The notes: generated by a model not told the origin, from the letters alone. A stretch of DNA of 64,000 nt from Ruminococcaceae bacterium Marseille-P2935 (GCA_900104565.1 LT629951.1:531596-595595); one strand, 5' to 3'. Shown: positions 1 through 8,193, counted from the stretch's first letter. Numbers and translations are program-made.

Positions 1-644
1 ATGCTCCGGCAGTCATCACGAAAGGCTCCATCCAGCTGGGGATCAATCACTACCAAAACCCCTTGGTGGGTGTGCCCCTCGTAAAAACCAATACCTGATA
101 ACGACTGTGTAGAGGGTTCCAAAAGAATATTATCTAAAAATACAGGAAGGCCATTATAACGGATGAGGGTGTGCTGGCGCAGACGGGAAAATTGAAATAC
201 TTCGCCGCTGCCGTACCGCCCGCAGGAAAGAATATCGCTGTAAACAAGCCGTCCTCCTGTCTGCACATCCAATTTGGAATTGCTTTCAAAGAAGCTGCCG
301 GCAAACGGTATAACTGGCTGAGGCAGGTATTCAAGTAATGCACCAGGCGCTACATGGGCGGTTAGCTCCTGTTTTGCAAAACCTCCGTCCGGCATCTGAA
401 ATACCTTGGTGAAGGACTGCCCCAGCATCCGCAGGCAGGCATTTTCTGTGAGAATAAGGTCGATGGAATAACGGTCCCCTTCCAAAACGCCTGCAGATGC
501 ACTCATGACTATCAGTTCCAGCACGCTACCGTCATAAATTGGTTTTGCAACTTTAAATGGCGCTTCAAAATAGCAGTCGGTTAAAATTGTCCGGCTGCCG
601 GTTTGGTCGGTTTTTATTTTTAACATTCCCTGCATACCGGGCAT
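1..644 (-). CDS. ureD: Urease accessory protein UreD/UreH, C-terminus beyond window
   Basis: Translation of the minus strand from the ATG at 644 gives an open frame of 214 codons that leaves the window at base 1 without a stop. It begins MPGMQGMLKIKTDQTGSRT and continues with TDCYFEAPFKV, SAGVLEGDRY and an EYLPQPVIPF stretch, the hallmark layout of UreD. UreD is the scaffold that joins UreF and UreG on apo-urease during nickel insertion. The start lies one base after the ureG stop, so the two are translationally coupled. The family is usually about 270 residues, so roughly the last quarter is missing only because the window ends. Family assignment is from recognised motifs; I am confident of it. 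Confidence 0.9.
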   Translation of the reverse strand, partial: MPGMQGMLKIKTDQTGSRTILTDCYFEAPFKVAKPIYDGSVLELIVMSASAGVLEGDRYSIDLILTENACLRMLGQSFTKVFQMPDGGFAKQELTAHVAPGALLEYLPQPVIPFAGSFFESNSKLDVQTGGRLVYSDILSCGRYGSGEVFQFSRLRQHTLIRYNGLPVFLDNILLEPSTQSLSGIGFYEGHTHQGVLVVIDPQLDGAFRDDCRS

Positions 645-645
645 C

Positions 646-1257
646 TTATTCCAATCCTTCCAGCAGTACGTTCTTTTTTATCCAAGCGATTACATCTTCT
701 ACACCACTTAAATTCATTAGATTGGTAAAGAGGAAGGGGCGTTCCCCACGCATGCGTTTTGAATCCTGTGACATTATCTCTAGGTTTGCCCCCACATAGG
801 GCGCCAAATCGGTCTTGTTAATAACCAGTAGATCAGAGCGGGTAACGCCGGGGCCGCCTTTTCGTGGGATTTTTTCCCCTTGGGCGACATCAATGACATA
901 GAGGAATGCATCTGCAAGGTCGGGGCTGAAGGTGGCGGAAAGATTGTCGCCGCCGCTTTCGATAAACATAATCTGCACATCGGGGAATTTTTCCGCCATG
1001 GCATCCACCGCTTCCAGGTTCATGGAGCAGTCCTCCCGGATGGCAGTGTGGGGACAGCCGCCGGTTTCTACACCCACGATACGCTCGGCGGGCAGAGCGG
1101 AGTTTTTAATTAAAAATTCTGCATCCTCCTTGGTATAAATATCGTTGGTTATGACACAAATACTGTATTCTTTTGACATTACGCGGGTAAGGCGTTCAAT
1201 TAAGGCGGTTTTTCCCGAACCTACCGGGCCCCCTACGCCAATTTTTACATAACTCAT
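646..1257 (-). CDS. ureG: Urease accessory GTPase UreG
   Basis: This is the SIMIBI-class GTPase that delivers nickel and drives carbamylation-dependent assembly of the urease active site. The P-loop [11 protein letters not shown] is at the N-terminus. The nickel-binding CPH motif ([11 protein letters not shown]) follows, then ESGGDNL and the [11 protein letters not shown] guanine-specificity loop; about 203 residues is the usual length. Two in-frame ATGs precede SYVKIGVGG, at 1266 and 1257. I chose 1257 because its distance to the upstream GGAATGGA sequence matches the same element before pyk and the lipoprotein gene. About 500 bases separate it from ureF, an unusual break inside a urease operon that is filled by a repeat element. 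Confidence 0.95.
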   Translation of the reverse strand: MSYVKIGVGGPVGSGKTALIERLTRVMSKEYSICVITNDIYTKEDAEFLIKNSALPAERIVGVETGGCPHTAIREDCSMNLEAVDAMAEKFPDVQIMFIESGGDNLSATFSPDLADAFLYVIDVAQGEKIPRKGGPGVTRSDLLVINKTDLAPYVGANLEIMSQDSKRMRGERPFLFTNLMNLSGVEDVIAWIKKNVLLEGLE

Positions 1258-1266
1258 AAAGATCAT

Positions 1267-1760
1267 CCATTCCGCCGTCTTAAGACGGCATAAAATAAAG
1301 AGGAAACCTGCATCTTACCACGCAAAGCAGAGAAATAATAAGATGATGCTTTTGCAATAAATGGAAGAAAGTATTCACAAAGGCATGAACGCTTCCTACT
1401 GAGTGAGGGCAACAGGCGCCCAAAGTAACCCCGGAATATAGCATACAAATTTGGTTTTTTGGGTAGATGATACGTTTGCTAAGAGCCTTTGGAATAGCAC
1501 GATCCCCTTTTTACATACTTAAAGATAATTCTGCTTTCCCTGCAAAAAGAGCACGAAGCTGTCGGTGGGGTTTCAGTTCCGGAATTTTGAAATTGTATCA
1601 TCTTCCGGACGCAGATGGACAGGGACTTGTCACCGAACCGGCAGCAGTAATACATAGGGCAGATGTGCCTGCTGAGAGTATAGGTTAAGGTTTTCCCAGA
1701 CCAGGAAGGCGATTTGAATAGATTGTAAATTTGGAAAAAGAGCCAGCTGATGATTGCCGA
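1267..1760 (-). repeat. Dispersed structured element between ureF and ureG (copy 1)
   Basis: No convincing gene lies in these 494 bases. Read on the minus strand, the ureG-proximal end holds a hairpin at 1311-1345 (CATCTTA pairing with TAAGATG around a GCTTTGCGTGG loop). An A/T-rich spacer and a second hairpin at 1274-1289 (GCCGTCTTAAGACGGC) follow, then GGAATGGA before the ureG start. The same order recurs upstream of pyk and the lipoprotein gene with different stem bases. A CCTATACT motif shared with those copies lies at 1676-1683 on the minus strand, so this copy appears to carry extra internal sequence. The arms AGATGATAC and GTATCATCT (near 1463 and 1594) form a further long-range inverted repeat. 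Confidence 0.6.
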
Positions 1761-2441
1761 TTACGAAATATAAAGGCGGGAATAAAGCTGTTCGTGCTGC
1801 ATAGCGCGAATTTCGAGCCCCATACCGGTTAGCCCGAGCTGTTGCAGAGAAAGGGCTTTTGCTGTGTTTACTGACTGGTAAAGCAAGGGGAATGCTTCTT
1901 TTATCAGCTTTTGCCCGCCCAGCTGGCTTAGAGGTACCAGCTTAACCCCATTGGTTACCACTGCCGAAAGACTGTTATATGCAAAAGCGGTCAGGGCGGC
2001 TGCTTGGTCCACCCCTGCTTTTTTGGCATAAATTCCAAAAGCAATACAATGATGGCCATCAGCATGCCCCTGGCGGATTGCATTCTGGTACTCCTCTAAC
2101 TGCTGGCCGCCCATAAATTCTACTGCCTTTATAAATCTGGCGCACAGCTTTTGACTGCCCCGGCGAATTTCTGCAGCTGCTTTCAATGCGGAACAAAGCA
2201 GGTCCATCTGGCAGATTTGGCTGATATCATCAGCATTTTTCCACGCCAGGGAGATCAGGGCCAAATCCCCGTGGGCCAAAAAGTTCAGATGGGCGTTAAT
2301 GAATTGACCCAGGGTGGCAAGGTCATGTACGATCCCTTTTTGTACATAGGTTTCTAATCCGTTTGAAAGGGTAAAAGCGCCGATTGGAAAGGTGGAATCA
2401 CATACCTGAAGCAGAGTGAGCAGCTGCATTTCAGTGAGCAT
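1761..2441 (-). CDS. ureF: Urease accessory protein UreF
   Basis: UreF acts with UreD and UreG as the GTPase-regulating subunit of the urease maturation complex. The N-terminal LLTLLQVCDSTFPIGAFTLS segment with FPIG and a downstream SNGLETYV is the family signature. The all-helical body ends with a PLSQLGGQKLI... PLLYQ region, at the expected length of about 226 residues. A longer frame opens at 2462, but the ATG at 2441 has a GGGAG sequence about ten bases upstream and gives an 11-base overlap with the end of ureE, typical of coupled translation. The ATG at 2429 is another possible start. The gene order E-F matches other urease operons. Confidence 0.92.
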   Translation of the reverse strand: MLTEMQLLTLLQVCDSTFPIGAFTLSNGLETYVQKGIVHDLATLGQFINAHLNFLAHGDLALISLAWKNADDISQICQMDLLCSALKAAAEIRRGSQKLCARFIKAVEFMGGQQLEEYQNAIRQGHADGHHCIAFGIYAKKAGVDQAAALTAFAYNSLSAVVTNGVKLVPLSQLGGQKLIKEAFPLLYQSVNTAKALSLQQLGLTGMGLEIRAMQHEQLYSRLYIS

Positions 2442-2922
2442 GGGCTTTACACTCCCAAACATCAGTTAAAGTCCCCAGCTCTTCCCGAACCTGAAACCCC
2501 AGCTTTTTCAGGTAATCAAAGGTCGGCGCGTCATAGGCCAGGCGAACTTCCCCCTCGGAGATACTGAGGGAAAGATGCCGGTTACCCAGTTCAAAGCATA
2601 GCCTCCCCATTTCTGCCTGGCTGAATACCTGGGCAACAATCAGTTTACCTTCTTTTATTTTAACTGCAATAATCCTGTCATTATCTTCAAAAAGAATATC
2701 GCCGTCCTGCAGCTTGGCATCAACCATATGGGTGTGCTCGGCACCCCCATGGCAGTGGGTGGTGGAATGCGCATGCAGCTTGATGCCAATATCCTCACCG
2801 GACTGAGTGGTTTTACGTAGCAGCTTTTTATCCGTTTCAAACCAGTCGATTTCTACATAATCAACCGGCTTGCCTTTGGTGTCATAGTGATGCAGGTTGC
2901 CCAAAACATGTTCAGCAATCAT
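2431..2922 (-). CDS. ureE: Urease nickel metallochaperone UreE with internal His-rich insert
   Basis: UreE is the nickel donor for urease. The C-terminal metal-binding domain is recognisable (QAEMGRLCFELGNRHLSLSI, then YDYL-like FDYLKKLGF). The start at 2922 is supported by GGGAGGGG just upstream and lies 17 bases after the ureC stop; a longer frame to 3006 would run back into ureC. Unusually, the N-terminal domain carries a histidine cluster at residues 50-65 (H50, H52, H56, H58, H63, H65 plus C57), in the place where other UreE proteins have a short turn before the GGDVL-like strand. The C-terminal tail ends only in HAH instead of a long poly-His tail. I infer the nickel-storage function has moved into this insert. 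Confidence 0.92.
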   Translation of the reverse strand: MIAEHVLGNLHHYDTKGKPVDYVEIDWFETDKKLLRKTTQSGEDIGIKLHAHSTTHCHGGAEHTHMVDAKLQDGDILFEDNDRIIAVKIKEGKLIVAQVFSQAEMGRLCFELGNRHLSLSISEGEVRLAYDAPTFDYLKKLGFQVREELGTLTDVWECKAHAH

Positions 2923-2938
2923 AAATTCCCCTCCCATG

Positions 2939-4645
2939 CTAGAATAAGAAATACCGCTGAGCCATGGCAATTTCGGAAAAAGGCTCGCAGGTAATGTGTT
3001 TACCATTTACTGTGACCCGGTAGGTTTCGGGATCCACCTGAATATCGGCTATGGTATTATTATGAATCATGTCTTTTTTGCCTATACTGCGGCAGTTGAT
3101 CACCGGGCTGATCAGCCTGCGCAAACCCAGCTTTTGGGGAACCCCCTGCTCAATGGCCGCTTTGGAAAGAAAGGTAACGCAGGTTTTGGGCAGGGCCCCG
3201 CCGTAGGCGCCGAACATGTTGCGGTAGTAAACCGGCTGTGGCGTGGGGATCGAGGCATTGCTGTCTCCCATTTTAGCGGCAATGATAAAACCACCTTTTA
3301 TAATCATTTCGGGCTTTACGCCAAACAAGTCGGTGCGCCACAGCACAATATCGGCAAGCTTGCCAACCTCTAGGGAACCAACCAGATGAGAAACCCCGTG
3401 AGTGATAGCCGGGTTGATGGTGTATTTGGCCAGATAGCGCTTAATACGAAAATTATCCCCGGCAGTTTCCTCTTCCAGCGAGCCCCGCTGTTTTTTCATT
3501 TTATCGGCTGTTTGCCAGGTGCGCATAATGACCTCGCCCACCCGCCCCATGGCCTGGGAATCGGAGCTCATCATGCTGAAGATCCCCATATCGTGCAGCA
3601 CATCCTCTGCTGCAATGGTTTCGGGACGGATGCGGGAATCGGCAAAGGAGACGTCCTCGGGAATTCTGGCGTCCAGGTGGTGGCAGACCATCAGCATATC
3701 CAGGTGCTCGTTAATGGTGTTGCAGGTAAAAGGCTTGGTGGGGTTGGTGGAAGAGGGAAGAACATTGGGGAAAGCCGCTGCACGGATAATATCCGGGGCA
3801 TGGCCGCCGCCAGCCCCTTCGGTGTGATAGGTGTGAATGGTACGCCCTTTAAAAGCGGCCATGGTATCCTCGACAAATCCTGCTTCGTTCAGGGTGTCGG
3901 TATGAATGGCAACCTGAATGTCGTAGTTATCTGCAACAGTTAAGCACTGGTCAATGGCAGCCGGGGTGCTTCCCCAGTCCTCATGAAGTTTTAATCCAAC
4001 GGCACCCGCTTCAATCTGTTCGGCAAGTGGCGCGTAGGTGGAGCAGTTTCCTTTTCCCAAAAAGCCAAAGTTCATAGGCAGTCCCTCAGCAGCCTGAAGC
4101 ATTTTTCCAATATTCCAGGCGCCGGGAGTGCAGGTGGTTGCATTGGTACCGTCCGCCGGGCCGGTGCCGCCGCCAAACATGGTGGTAATGCCGCTGTAAA
4201 GGGCAGTTTCTACCTGTTCGGGGCTAATAAAGTGAATATGCGTATCCAGCCCGCCTGCGGTGGCAATCAAGCCTTCACCGGCAATGACCTCGGTTCCTGC
4301 ACCAATCACCAGTGACGGGGTTACCCCATCCATAATTTCGGGGGAACCGGCTTTGCCAATTCCGCAAATTTTTCCGTCTTTAATGCCGATATCGGCTTTT
4401 ACAATGCCCCAATGATCCAAAATGACCACATTGGTAATAACCGTATCGGGAACATTTTCGGCGGTGCAGGACTGGCCCATACCATCCCGCAGGGATTTTC
4501 CGCCGCCAAATTTTGCTTCGTCCCCATATACGGTATAATCCTGTTCTACTACTGCATATAAATCGGTATCCGCCAGGCGGATTTTATCGCCGGTGGTAGG
4601 GCCAAACATATCGGCATATTTTTTTCTCGACAGTTCAAAACTCAT
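2939..4645 (-). CDS. ureC: Urease alpha subunit UreC
   Basis: This is the catalytic subunit of urease (urea + water to ammonia + carbamate). The protein has 568 residues, the normal length. It starts [29 protein letters not shown] in the standard way. Visible active-site features are the GLKLHEDWG segment, whose lysine is carbamylated to bridge the two nickel ions, the preceding [10 protein letters not shown] histidines, and the MVCHHLD flap cysteine and histidines. All key residues seem intact. Its ATG overlaps the ureAB stop by four bases (ATGA), so the structural subunits are translated in a coupled way. It ends 17 bases before ureE. Confidence 0.97.
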   Translation of the reverse strand: MSFELSRKKYADMFGPTTGDKIRLADTDLYAVVEQDYTVYGDEAKFGGGKSLRDGMGQSCTAENVPDTVITNVVILDHWGIVKADIGIKDGKICGIGKAGSPEIMDGVTPSLVIGAGTEVIAGEGLIATAGGLDTHIHFISPEQVETALYSGITTMFGGGTGPADGTNATTCTPGAWNIGKMLQAAEGLPMNFGFLGKGNCSTYAPLAEQIEAGAVGLKLHEDWGSTPAAIDQCLTVADNYDIQVAIHTDTLNEAGFVEDTMAAFKGRTIHTYHTEGAGGGHAPDIIRAAAFPNVLPSSTNPTKPFTCNTINEHLDMLMVCHHLDARIPEDVSFADSRIRPETIAAEDVLHDMGIFSMMSSDSQAMGRVGEVIMRTWQTADKMKKQRGSLEEETAGDNFRIKRYLAKYTINPAITHGVSHLVGSLEVGKLADIVLWRTDLFGVKPEMIIKGGFIIAAKMGDSNASIPTPQPVYYRNMFGAYGGALPKTCVTFLSKAAIEQGVPQKLGLRRLISPVINCRSIGKKDMIHNNTIADIQVDPETYRVTVNGKHITCEPFSEIAMAQRYFLF

Positions 4646-5343
4646 TGTTGTGTACCTCCGTCTGTGTGGGAAAATCCCCGTGCCTCCATTTCAGAAAACG
4701 CTGCGGCAATTATTTCTGTGTCATCCATATTGCCGCAGGTTAGCCCGTTTAATCCATAGCCATAACGGCTGCCGCCGCAGGCAGTCAGTGTTACGGTTTT
4801 TTCTTCTCCCGGTTCAAACCGCACCGCTGTGCCGGCAGGAATATCCAAATGCATGCCAAAGGCTCCCTTACGGTCAAATTTCAGTGCTTTGTTCACCTCA
4901 AAAAAATGGAAGTGAGAGCCCACTTGGACCGGGCGGTCACCGGTATTCATAACAGTAATGGTAACGGTGGGTTTGCCCTCGTTGCACCGAACAGAACCAT
5001 CCTGGGGTAAAACAGCGCCAACTGGTTGCTGACAGGAGGAAGAGCGGATCGGATTATGGACAGTTACCAGTTTGGTGCCGTCAGGAAAGGTGGCTTCGAT
5101 CTGTACGTCATGAATCATGTCTGGCACGCCGGTCATCACGTCATTTTCAGTGAGAAGCCTAGTGCCATACTGCATAATTTGAGCTACGGTCATGCCGTCT
5201 CTTGCACGTTCCATCAGTTCGGCACTGATGTAGGCAATGGCTTCGGGGTAGTTCAGTTTTACCCCACGCTCCTTCCGTTCGGCGGCCAACCGCCCTGCGA
5301 AGTGGAGCATGAGCTTTTCGGTTTCTCTGGGTGTTAAATGCAT
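4642..5343 (-). CDS. ureA: Fused urease gamma-beta subunit UreAB
   Basis: A single 233-residue protein joins the gamma subunit (residues 1 to about 100: [40 protein letters not shown]) to the beta subunit (about 105 onward: [46 protein letters not shown]). Most bacteria encode these as two genes, ureA and ureB; fusions are known in Helicobacter and some other lineages. No stop or frameshift lies between the halves. The ribosome site is AAAGGAGAGG a few bases before the ATG. It is the first gene of the operon, with a leader of more than 450 bases. [17 protein letters not shown] may be the linker region or a lineage-specific insertion. Confidence 0.95.
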   Translation of the reverse strand: MHLTPRETEKLMLHFAGRLAAERKERGVKLNYPEAIAYISAELMERARDGMTVAQIMQYGTRLLTENDVMTGVPDMIHDVQIEATFPDGTKLVTVHNPIRSSSCQQPVGAVLPQDGSVRCNEGKPTVTITVMNTGDRPVQVGSHFHFFEVNKALKFDRKGAFGMHLDIPAGTAVRFEPGEEKTVTLTACGGSRYGYGLNGLTCGNMDDTEIIAAAFSEMEARGFSHTDGGTQQ

Positions 5344-5567
5344 ACAATCCTCTCCTTTATTAACTGCAGCCTAAAATGTTTTACAGCGTAGTAGGTTAAA
5401 AGCTTTTGAGCCTGGCCGTTTTAATCTTAACGCGCTCCCCATGCAGGGCGATGCGCAATCAATAGTCCTGCTGATTATTTATAAAAATAGCACTTCCTTA
5501 TTATGACCAGAACAAAGGCCCTATTTGCAAACAACAGGTCTGAAAATAACCTTAAATTTAGCAAAAA

Positions 5568-5635
5568 GGGAACAAAGGCTGCGGTACTGCCACTGTAAGG
5601 TAAGTAGAAACAGGCATGCCTGTTGTAATGCAGCC
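5568..5635 (+). promoter_or_regulatory. Degenerate cobalamin-riboswitch-like core
   Basis: The plus strand reads GGGAAC, then CTGCGGTACTGCCACTGTAA, then AACAGGCATGCCTGTT. This resembles the conserved cobalamin riboswitch core (GCCACTGTAA preceded by a GC-rich arm and followed by a CAGG...CCTG hairpin). GGCTGC at 5577 and GCAGCC at 5630 could close it. The GGTGCAAATCC part of the consensus is missing, and no plus-strand gene follows before 6457. I read it as a probable remnant or a chance likeness. Confidence 0.3.
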
Positions 5636-5767
5636 CAGCAACAGGACACTGCTAAGCGCTATACACACTATGGGTGTAACCCATGGCTTTGAACTGAGCT
5701 TGAAATTTTATGCTCATCAGCTGCCCGGCTCAATTGAAATGATGAAAGAAAAACGGTAATTTTCGAT

Positions 5768-5808
5768 AAAAAAACAAAAAAAGGCAAGGAGAAAGCTCCT
5801 TTGCCTTT
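5768..5808 (-). terminator. Strong hairpin plus T-run in the urease leader
   Basis: Read on the minus strand, GGCAAAGGAG and CTCCTTGCC pair around CTTT with one bulge, followed by TTTTTTTGTTTTTTT. This is a textbook intrinsic terminator. It sits immediately after a consensus promoter (5815-5843), so initiation at about 5808 would begin at the foot of the hairpin. It may be an attenuator for the urease operon or may define a very short RNA. Confidence 0.75.
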
Positions 5809-5814
5809 GTAAAT

Positions 5815-5843
5815 ATCATAGCACAGCGCTAAATCTTCGTCAA
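5815..5843 (-). promoter_or_regulatory. Sigma-A promoter pointing towards ureAB
   Basis: On the minus strand TTGACG is followed by 17 bases and TATGAT, an excellent vegetative promoter. It is about 470 bases upstream of ureAB and is the best promoter seen for the urease operon. The intervening leader holds the terminator-like hairpin at 5768-5808. Confidence 0.75.
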
Positions 5844-6194
5844 CGCCCGACAGAAGAATATAGGACGGTATGAAAAAAATTTATCGTTTTTTCCAAAACT
5901 ATTTTAAAATTTTTCGCTGCTTCCGTGCAAATCACAATGACGCTAATTGATTAGCTCCCAGGTTATCTGGCCGTTGTTAAGGGAAAACCTCCATATTCAG
6001 GAACTTTTTTCGAACGGCTTTAACTGAAAATTGAGCAAGGAATACTGCTCTTTTTACAATTAAGCCGAAGTATAGAAAAAACATTCAAACAGACAAAATT
6101 GTTTGCTGGACTTAAAATTACCCCCAAAAATCACCCCAGGGGGCTTGCGTCGTTTTATATGAAAAGCTGATATTTCTATTTTGTGTTGTTTAAA

Positions 6195-6456
6195 AAGGCC
6201 CTGGCTTCTATTTGGACAGGACCTTTTTATTTGCCGTTTTTACATAATAACGTTGTGTAAAAACTTTAAAATCATTGGAAAGTCTGCCGGTTACAAATAA
6301 AATTATAATAAGTAAAAAACTTATGACCAGAGACCGTAAAAGTTAAAAACAACCAAAAAGTTTTTATAGAAAATATCAATGGAAAAAATTGAGAAATTTC
6401 GGTACAATATACCATGGCACAGAACAAATGTGTCTGAAAAATAAGGAGGGTAAAAA
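6195..6456 (+). repeat. Duplicated upstream region (copy 1, before protein A)
   Basis: This closely matches 12957-13220 upstream of protein C, including TTTTTATTTGCCGTTTTTAC, ATAAAATTATAATAAGTAAA, ACTTATGACCAGAGACCGTA and GAACAAATGTGTCTGAAAAA followed by TAAGGAGGGTAAAAA before the ATG. The repeat shows that A and C arose by duplication of a unit including promoter and ribosome site. Confidence 0.85.
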
Positions 6457-7536
6457 ATGAAAAAACTTTTGGCGCTTGTGTTGGCACTTGTGTTAGCATT
6501 TGGCATGGCCACCGTAGCTTTTGCGAATCCGGATGAAATGACAACACAGCTTGTTGCAAACCCCGGGAAAACCTACTACATTGGCATTGAGTTGGCAGAA
6601 GGGTACAAGCTGTCTGACCTGCGAGTGAAAAGCGATTTTACCGAAGGAAAATCCCTGGTAAAAATATCGTTGGAAAAGAACGACAGCGGGGAAGCCGTCA
6701 TTAAGTTTGATTTTGCTGAAAACTGGGATGTAAACAATAAAAAACTGTCAGGTAAATTTTGGATTACTGACAAGTACGGAAAAAACATCATGAACGAAGC
6801 AATTGTTGATTATTTTGTACCATCGGAAGGTTCTCCATTCTATGGTTGCTTTATCGAGGGGAATGATCAAAGCAACAATGAAGAGCTTTTTTTTGAAATT
6901 TGGCCCGATGCCATGGTGGGCTGGTGGCACCCTGCGCTTACTGTAAACTGGGATGAGTTTAACGAAACTTTCTGGCAGTATGATGATGAGGAAGCTTCGG
7001 AGTGGTTTGACCTGCCTCCCAATGTAGTTCCAACCGTGATCGATTTTAAAGACGAGGTAGAAAAGCTGAAAATGAAGCTGGACGGTATTGACGCACAGCT
7101 TGATTTTAAAATGTATAAGCAGGGCAAGGTGAACATGGCGTTTACCACTAAGCCCCCCAAAGCACTGATGACTGCCAACCCGGACGCTGATATCAGCTTC
7201 TTAAACTTCTTGGCAAATCCTGACCTGGATTTCTCCGGCGACCTGAAATTCTTTGGAGAAAAGGACAAAACCTTCGTATACCTATATAAGGACGGCAAGT
7301 TAATCGATGCAAAAGCCACATGGAGCGAAGATGACGTAGCGTATATTGTAAGGACAAGCAAGTTGGGCGCTTATGTCGTTTCAGACAAAAAACTGGTTTC
7401 TGCTTCTGCTACAGAGGACAATAATAAAGAAAACCCGGGAATGGGTGCGAGCGGCGTGGTTAACGTAGCGGTTGTAGCCGTAGCTATTTCGTTGTTTGCA
7501 GCCGGCGCGGTTGCTTTCAAAAAAGCTTCCAGGTAA
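6457..7536 (+). CDS. Secreted surface protein A, NPGMGA-tail family
   Basis: A 359-residue protein of no family I can name. Residues 1-23 are a clear signal peptide (MKKLLALVLALVLAFGMATV, then AFA). An NPGKTYYIGIELAEG... LSDLRVKSDF N-terminal motif is shared with B and C. A central KMYKQGKVNMAF block, an NPDADISFLNFLANPDLDF block with LKFFGEKDKTF, and a TSKLGAYVVSDKKL block follow. The tail is NPGMGA at about residue 326, a hydrophobic stretch of about 23 residues, then KKASR. That layout is what a cell-wall sorting signal looks like, though the motif is not canonical. It is the closest relative of C, including the upstream DNA. I infer an anchored exported protein; biochemical function unknown. 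Ribosome site: AAGGAGGG. Confidence 0.9.
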   Translation: MKKLLALVLALVLAFGMATVAFANPDEMTTQLVANPGKTYYIGIELAEGYKLSDLRVKSDFTEGKSLVKISLEKNDSGEAVIKFDFAENWDVNNKKLSGKFWITDKYGKNIMNEAIVDYFVPSEGSPFYGCFIEGNDQSNNEELFFEIWPDAMVGWWHPALTVNWDEFNETFWQYDDEEASEWFDLPPNVVPTVIDFKDEVEKLKMKLDGIDAQLDFKMYKQGKVNMAFTTKPPKALMTANPDADISFLNFLANPDLDFSGDLKFFGEKDKTFVYLYKDGKLIDAKATWSEDDVAYIVRTSKLGAYVVSDKKLVSASATEDNNKENPGMGASGVVNVAVVAVAISLFAAGAVAFKKASR

Positions 7537-7612
7537 ATTGTTAAAAAAACGGCCGTTTTCAAGCCGATTATTTCCCCGGTGTAAAGCGGCGATCATGTAA
7601 AAAAATACGAGA

Positions 7613-7658
7613 AAAACGCCCCTTGCTGTAGGATTAAAACTACAGTAGGGGGCGTTTT
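7613..7658 (+). terminator. Terminator after protein A
   Basis: AAAACGCCCC pairs with GGGGCGTTTT; an inner arm CTGTAG pairs with CTACAG. It lies 77 bases after the stop of A. Confidence 0.8.
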
Positions 7659-7684
7659 ATCATTGGGCAAAAAAATGGCCCGGC

Positions 7685-7733
7685 ACCCCAAGCCGGTCAA
7701 AGAAGGCTGCAGATTAGGGTGCGTTTTTTCGTG
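7685..7733 (+). terminator. Second terminator-like hairpin after protein A
   Basis: GGCACCC at about 7689 pairs with GGGTGC near 7719, followed by GTTTTTTCG; GCCGG/GGCT interactions are possible in the loop. Possibly a backup terminator. Confidence 0.45.
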
Positions 7734-7877
7734 TTAGGTAGCTAAAATAAGGTGTTCCAAACAACAAGCGCCTTCCAATATAGACGAAAGGAAGAAAATT
7801 CTGCGTGATTTAAAATCACCCTTTTTTGCAGAAAAATCACCCCGTGGGTGATTTTAACTTTTAGACTCAACGCTATA

Positions 7878-7988
7878 ATGAGGCTAGAAAACCGCTTGTG
7901 GATGAAGAAAGCCGGGAACGGCAAGGTGGAAACCGGCTTGATCCTGGAAGACGACATCAAACAGTTATTAAAGGAGGAAATTGCATGA
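7878..7988 (+). CDS. Small ORF coupled to a lipoprotein remnant
   Basis: A 36-codon frame from the ATG at 7878 encodes MRLENRLWMKKAGNGKVETG and ends ILEDDIKQLLKEEIA. Its TGA overlaps the ATG of the next frame (ATGA), and its last codons contain the AAAGGAGG ribosome site for that gene. A TATAAT at 7874-7879 directly overlaps the ATG, so initiation at this codon is doubtful; the in-frame ATG at 7902 is another choice. I do not recognise the sequence. It may be the C-terminal stub of a lost gene, since the coding texture looks real but no ribosome site is visible. Confidence 0.3.
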   Translation: MRLENRLWMKKAGNGKVETGLILEDDIKQLLKEEIA

Positions 7989-8085
7989 AAAAATGGGTGC
8001 CGCCCTGTTGGCGCTAGTCATGGCAATATCTATATCGGGCTGCAGTATGCTGACCCAGCTAAAAAACCTGAATGAGCAGCTGTAA
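7985..8085 (+). pseudogene. Tiny lipoprotein gene with a one-base slip at its start
   Basis: After AAAGGAGGAAATTGC the ATG at 7985 opens a frame that stops after ten codons. One frame over, from the ATG at 7993, the sequence reads MGAALLALVMAISISGCSML and ends TQLKNLNEQL: a lipoprotein signal peptide with lipobox ISGC and a very short tail. One extra A in the A-run after the first ATG would restore a 33-residue lipoprotein beginning MKKMGAAL. Either a deletion killed the start or slippage/alternative initiation at 7993 is used; 16 bases from ribosome site to 7993 is long. No homologue recognised. Confidence 0.45.
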
Positions 8086-8157
8086 GTCCATAAAACCAGA
8101 GTGGTTTTGGAATTTTTTTGAGGATAAATTCTCTTTAAATGATGATAGTCTGATAAC

Positions 8158-8193
8158 ACCAAGAGGGTGAGCTTTAGCTCACCCTCTTGGTGT
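8158..8193. terminator. Perfect 16-bp palindrome after the ACT gene
   Basis: CACCAAGAGGGTGAGC and its exact complement flank TTTA, a few bases after the ACT-domain gene stop on the minus strand. There is no T-run on either side, so it is probably a 3'-end stabilising or convergent-transcription hairpin rather than a classical terminator. Confidence 0.5.

Larger units (their letters stand above)
5344..6456. other. Gene-free 1.1 kb between urease operon and surface protein A
   Basis: No coding region is supported. The stretch holds the urease leader with its promoter and hairpin, the cobalamin-like core, and a block of ATCACCC-type boxes at 6111-6144. From about 6195 it continues with sequence nearly identical to that upstream of surface protein C, starting with a degenerate terminator (AGGCCCTGGCTTC...CAGGACCTTTTT). 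Confidence 0.6.

Noticed and set aside
3386-3943. 185-codon plus-strand frame inside ureC
   Set aside because: Antisense shadow of a strongly conserved gene; no own signals.
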